Below are positions 7,359 to 9,926 of a stretch of 9,926 nucleotides of DNA, piece after piece. Source of the DNA: Caldifarciminota bacterium. GTDB lineage: Bacteria > Hydrothermota > 32-111 > QNBC01. The notes under the pieces were generated by a model, which saw only the letters and a program-made list of their open reading frames with translations, was not told the DNA's origin and ran no database searches. The DNA is taken from NCBI GenBank assembly GCA_023132105.1, contig JAGLYS010000111.1, positions 1 to 9,926 of the forward strand, given 5' to 3'. Position numbers and translations under genes: made by a program. Position 1 is the first letter of the stretch. Every line of letters starts with the position of its first letter.

Positions 7359-7930
7359 TGAATAGTAGGCAAGTTGAAAAGGCAATCAGGGAATTAATTA
7401 TAGGGCTGGGTGATAATCCCGATAGAGAGGGGCTTAAAGATACGCCCAAAAGAATTACCAAATTGTATGAAAAACTATTTTTTGGAATTCATAAAGATGC
7501 AAGAAAAAAGATAAAGGTTTATAAAACAAAGAATGAAGATGAGATGGTGATTTTGACCGATATCCCTTTTTATTCGATGTGCGAACATCATTTATTGCCA
7601 TTTTTTGGTAGTGTTCATATAGCTTATATCCCTAAAAATAACTATATTACAGGATTTTCCAATATAATCGATGTGGTTGATGTTATATCGAAGAGACTTC
7701 AAATTCAAGAGCGAATGACATCTGAAATTGCTGATATAATTAATGAGATACTTAATCCACTCGGGTTATTGGTGGTTGTCGAAGCCAGACAATTTTGTGT
7801 CGAATTACAGGGGAATAATAGAAAAGGTATTAAAACCGTAACTTCAGCTATCAGGGGAGCTCTTAGAAAAAATGCTACCAGACAGGAAGCATTACAACTA
7901 ATAAGAAAGGCTTCGAAGAATGCTGGTTAG
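7358..7930 (+). CDS. folE: GTP cyclohydrolase I-like protein with altered active site
   Basis: T-fold protein of the GTP cyclohydrolase I family, which normally converts GTP to 7,8-dihydroneopterin triphosphate, the first step to folate. The length (190) and core motifs are right: DREGLKDTPKRI (22-33), CEHHLLPFFG (75-84) with zinc ligands Cys75 and His78, QIQERMT (115-121) with the guanine-binding Glu118, zinc ligand Cys147, and KTVTSAIRG (159-167). However, in an ungapped match from memory with E. coli FolE across residues 102-151, Lys136 is Asn102, Arg139 is Asp105, His179 is Gln145 and Arg185 is Gln151. These are the triphosphate-binding residues and the catalytic histidine. The reading frame is intact and the rest is well conserved, so decay is unlikely. 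It may act on a different substrate, such as an unphosphorylated or monophosphorylated guanine compound, or stop at a formamidopyrimidine. The symbol names the family, and the reaction is uncertain. AGAAGG at 7348-7353 is the ribosome binding site. It overlaps ftsH by 1 base and folP by 11. Confidence 0.85.
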   Translation: MNSRQVEKAIRELIIGLGDNPDREGLKDTPKRITKLYEKLFFGIHKDARKKIKVYKTKNEDEMVILTDIPFYSMCEHHLLPFFGSVHIAYIPKNNYITGFSNIIDVVDVISKRLQIQERMTSEIADIINEILNPLGLLVVVEARQFCVELQGNNRKGIKTVTSAIRGALRKNATRQEALQLIRKASKNAG

Positions 7931-9128
7931 AGAAATATCTATCAATTCTATGGATAAATTAGTCTCGGTTATGAAAAAAATCGGAGTAGATTCTATTGGG
8001 ATAGAGATTATGAAACCCAAAGGAATGTTTCATTATTTAAATATTGATAATCTTACAAATACACAATGTCATATTTTAAAGCAAAGTGCACTTTCACATT
8101 CGGCAGAAGCTGCTGTAAACAGACATGTTATTACAGGAAAGGTGGAATATTCCGATGTTCTGTTATTTGGCAATGAAAAACAGTTAAAGGAAGTTGCAAA
8201 ATCATTATTAAACCAACAGTTTAAGATGGAAGATATAGGAAAAGCCATTCTTTCCGTATTTGATAGAAATGATGATCATAAATGGTATTTTAAAGACCGA
8301 TACATTGATCTAAGCAAAAAAACTGCAATTATAGGTATTCTTAATGTTACACCGGATTCGTTTTCCGATGGAGGAAAATGGAATTCAATAGATTTGGCTC
8401 TTAAACAATGTGAAAGAATGATAGAAGAAGGTGCGGATATTATAGATATTGGTGGAGAATCTACAAGACCAGGTGCGGAATTCGTTGATATTCAGACCGA
8501 AATTGAAAGGGTTATGCCAATTATTGATGCAGTTAAGAGAAATTTCGACATTCCTGTTTCTATCGATACCTATAAAAGCAAGGTTGCCGAAGAATCCGTA
8601 AAATTTGGTACAGATATCGTAAATGACATTGGTGGATTGAAATTTGATAATGATATGGCAGGCATTATTGCTAAAAATAAAATGGGTTGTTGTATAATGC
8701 ATATGAAGGGGACGCCAAGGAATATGCAAGACGATCCGAATTATGAGGATGTAGTTGCCGAAATATGTGATTATTTCAATGAATCATTGATAATAGCTGA
8801 AGATAATGGCATAAGCAGGAATAATATTGTTCTTGATCCGGGTATCGGATTTGGAAAGAGGGTAATCGATAACTTGAATATCCTGAATGACCTACATGAT
8901 TTCAAGTGCTTTAAATTGCCAATATTGGTGGGAGTTTCAAGAAAATCGTTTATTGGAAGGATTTTAGAGCGAGATGTAAATGACAGATTATATGCTACAA
9001 TCGGTAGTCAGATAGTATCTTTGATAAATGGAGCAGACATTATAAGAACTCATGATGTAAGATCGGCTTATGATTCGATAAGAATAGCTGATGCGATAAC
9101 GAAAAAATACAGAATGGATTTTAAATGA
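7920..9128 (+). CDS. folP: dihydropteroate synthase with N-terminal extension
   Basis: Condenses p-aminobenzoate with 6-hydroxymethyl-dihydropterin diphosphate to make dihydropteroate in folate synthesis. The TIM-barrel part (about 133-398) has all the signatures: GILNVTPDSFSDGG (139-152), IDIGGESTRPGA (175-186), SIDTYK (214-219), VNDI (234-237), MHMKGTPRNMQ (260-270), DPGIGFGK (306-313), GVSRKSFIG (338-346) and RTHDV (376-380). Residues 1 to about 130 are an extra domain with a Clostridia-like pattern: IGVDSIGIEIMKPKG (21-35), ILKQSALSHSAEAAVNR (52-68) and SDVLLFGNEKQL (78-89). As I recall it, this extension occurs in the ~390-400 residue FolP proteins of some anaerobes, and its role is unknown to me. 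The start overlaps the folE-like gene by 11 bases, with AGAAAGG about nine bases upstream. The end overlaps cdaA by 4 (ATGA). The companions folB and folK are not in the window. Confidence 0.94.
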   Translation: MLVREISINSMDKLVSVMKKIGVDSIGIEIMKPKGMFHYLNIDNLTNTQCHILKQSALSHSAEAAVNRHVITGKVEYSDVLLFGNEKQLKEVAKSLLNQQFKMEDIGKAILSVFDRNDDHKWYFKDRYIDLSKKTAIIGILNVTPDSFSDGGKWNSIDLALKQCERMIEEGADIIDIGGESTRPGAEFVDIQTEIERVMPIIDAVKRNFDIPVSIDTYKSKVAEESVKFGTDIVNDIGGLKFDNDMAGIIAKNKMGCCIMHMKGTPRNMQDDPNYEDVVAEICDYFNESLIIAEDNGISRNNIVLDPGIGFGKRVIDNLNILNDLHDFKCFKLPILVGVSRKSFIGRILERDVNDRLYATIGSQIVSLINGADIIRTHDVRSAYDSIRIADAITKKYRMDFK

Positions 9129-9862
9129 TTTTATTTAATATTGTTGACATTATTGATATAGCAGCACTTGCTTTTATAATATATGAAATTTTAATATTTA
9201 TAAAAAATTCAAGAGCCAACCAGATGTTAATTGGTCTTCTGTTTGTTTTTTCAATGGTTATTATCGCTAATATATTTAATATGATAGGCTTGAAGTGGCT
9301 TGCAGGACAGTTGAAAAATGTTTGGTTAGTTGCTTTCTTTATAATATTCCAACATGAACTAAGATCTGCCGTTAATGAAATTGGCAAGGTGCGAGTTTTT
9401 AGATTTATTACAAAGAAAGCGAATATAACCATTATTGAGAAACTGGTCAAAGCAACATTACAGTTAAAGGATAGGGGTATCGGGGCTATTATTGTTATTA
9501 CGAAAAACAACATTCTATCGCATGTCGAGGAAACTGGCGTTAAGTTGGATTCTGCAATCTCTGAGGATTTAATAACAACAATCTTTACTCCATATTCCCC
9601 ATTACATGATGGTGCAATTATAATAAGGGATGGCAAAATTGTAGCTGCCAGTTGTATCCTTCCCTTATCGGAGAAACCTTCTATCGGATATAATTTTGGA
9701 ACAAGGCATAGGGCAGCTATTGGAATTACAGAGGTTAGTGATTCCATTAGTATAATTGTTTCAGAGGAAACGAGAATGGTATCTGTAGCATATATGGGTA
9801 GATTGAAAACAGATCTTGACAAAAATGAGTTAATAGAATATTTAAAAGAATTAATAAGTTAA
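9125..9862 (+). CDS. cdaA: membrane diadenylate cyclase CdaA (DacA)
   Basis: Joins two ATP molecules into the second messenger cyclic di-AMP, which commonly controls potassium and osmolyte transport and cell-envelope homeostasis. It has the CdaA layout: hydrophobic membrane segments at about 5-26, 33-52 and 56-76, a short linker with FQHELR (75-80), then the DAC domain. Catalytic motifs are LHDGA (160-164, Asp162) and GTRHRAAIG (192-200). The length of 245 is within the normal CdaA range. The later motif usually written SEETG reads SEETR here (213-217), a Gly to Arg change near the active site. Its ATG lies in the ATGA overlap with the folP stop and has no obvious Shine-Dalgarno site, so coupled translation is likely. 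The next gene starts 16 bases later and is probably its regulator CdaR. Proximity of folP and cdaA is, as I recall, also common in Bacteroidota. Confidence 0.95.
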   Translation: MILFNIVDIIDIAALAFIIYEILIFIKNSRANQMLIGLLFVFSMVIIANIFNMIGLKWLAGQLKNVWLVAFFIIFQHELRSAVNEIGKVRVFRFITKKANITIIEKLVKATLQLKDRGIGAIIVITKNNILSHVEETGVKLDSAISEDLITTIFTPYSPLHDGAIIIRDGKIVAASCILPLSEKPSIGYNFGTRHRAAIGITEVSDSISIIVSEETRMVSVAYMGRLKTDLDKNELIEYLKELIS

Positions 9863-9878
9863 TAATACTGGAGGGTAT

Positions 9879-9926
9879 ATGAACAAGGAAAAGAAATTTA
9901 TCATCGCGGGCTTTTTGATTTCATTT
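9879..9926 (+). CDS. start of a probable membrane-anchored protein, possibly CdaR/YbbR (partial)
   Basis: Only the first 16 codons are in the window (MNKEKKFIIAGFLISF), open to the edge. A short basic start followed by a hydrophobic stretch suggests a signal anchor. GGAGGG at 9870-9875, three bases before the ATG, is a strong ribosome binding site and supports this start. Its place just after cdaA makes a YbbR-domain protein, the usual CdaA partner, the most likely identity. This rests on context alone, because no domain is visible. Confidence 0.6.
   Translation, partial: MNKEKKFIIAGFLISF

Noticed and set aside
7358..7930. The folE-like gene as QueF (preQ0 reductase) or FolE2/MptA
   Set aside because: It has the CEHH zinc motif and QIQER block of type I GTP cyclohydrolase and the usual length. 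The QueF signature is absent and FolE2 is a different family.
7358..7930. The folE-like gene as a decaying pseudogene
   Set aside because: The frame is intact, the ribosome binding site is good, and conservation is high everywhere except a few active-site positions, which is not the pattern of random decay.
9121..9822. A 233-residue open frame on the minus strand opposite cdaA
   Set aside because: It covers the clearly real cdaA, including the DGA and RHR motifs, and shows no motif of its own. It is a shadow frame.
1..9926. CRISPR arrays, insertion sequences, tRNA or rRNA genes, phage or toxin-antitoxin modules
   Set aside because: There are no regularly spaced repeats, no transposase or integrase motifs, no cloverleaf-like sequence in the small gaps, and nearly all the DNA is accounted for by the listed genes.

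Overview
This window is AT-rich (roughly one third G+C by eye) and tightly packed. Every supported gene lies on the + strand. I see no RNA gene, mobile element, CRISPR array, or gene-free stretch over 100 bases. The best lineage clue is a secreted subtilisin-like protease whose C-terminus resembles a type IX secretion (type A) sorting domain, which points to the Bacteroidota/FCB superphylum or an allied candidate phylum. Several genes nevertheless have strong Shine-Dalgarno sites (GGAGGG, AAGGAG), which is atypical of Bacteroidota proper. A Cloacimonadota- or WOR-3-like uncultured lineage is my guess, not a demonstrated assignment.

Layout: 1-68 holds an inverted repeat and a candidate promoter. 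69-932 encodes an MscS-type mechanosensitive channel. A 35-base gap (933-967) holds a second candidate promoter. From 968 on, genes run head to tail with overlaps or gaps of at most 16 bases: secreted S8 protease, TPR lipoprotein, tilS, hpt, ftsH, a folE-like gene, folP, cdaA, and the first 16 codons of a probable cdaR/ybbR gene cut by the window edge. This looks like one long operon joining cell-envelope functions, tRNA modification and purine salvage (tilS-hpt-ftsH, a grouping also known in Firmicutes), pterin/folate synthesis, and c-di-AMP signalling.

The main surprise is the folE-like protein. It keeps the GTP cyclohydrolase I fold signature and all three zinc ligands. By ungapped alignment from memory to E. 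coli FolE, however, it has lost the three basic residues that hold the GTP triphosphate (K136 to N, R139 to D, R185 to Q) and the catalytic histidine H179 (to Q). The downstream folP keeps the normal dihydropteroate synthase motifs and carries a ~130-residue N-terminal extension. Together they suggest a pterin route whose first enzyme has changed substrate or chemistry.

A second observation is that both genes preceded by a recognisable promoter (MscS channel and protease) have a -10 box only 5-6 bases before the ATG and no Shine-Dalgarno site, as expected for leaderless mRNAs, whereas several genes inside the operon have good ribosome binding sites.
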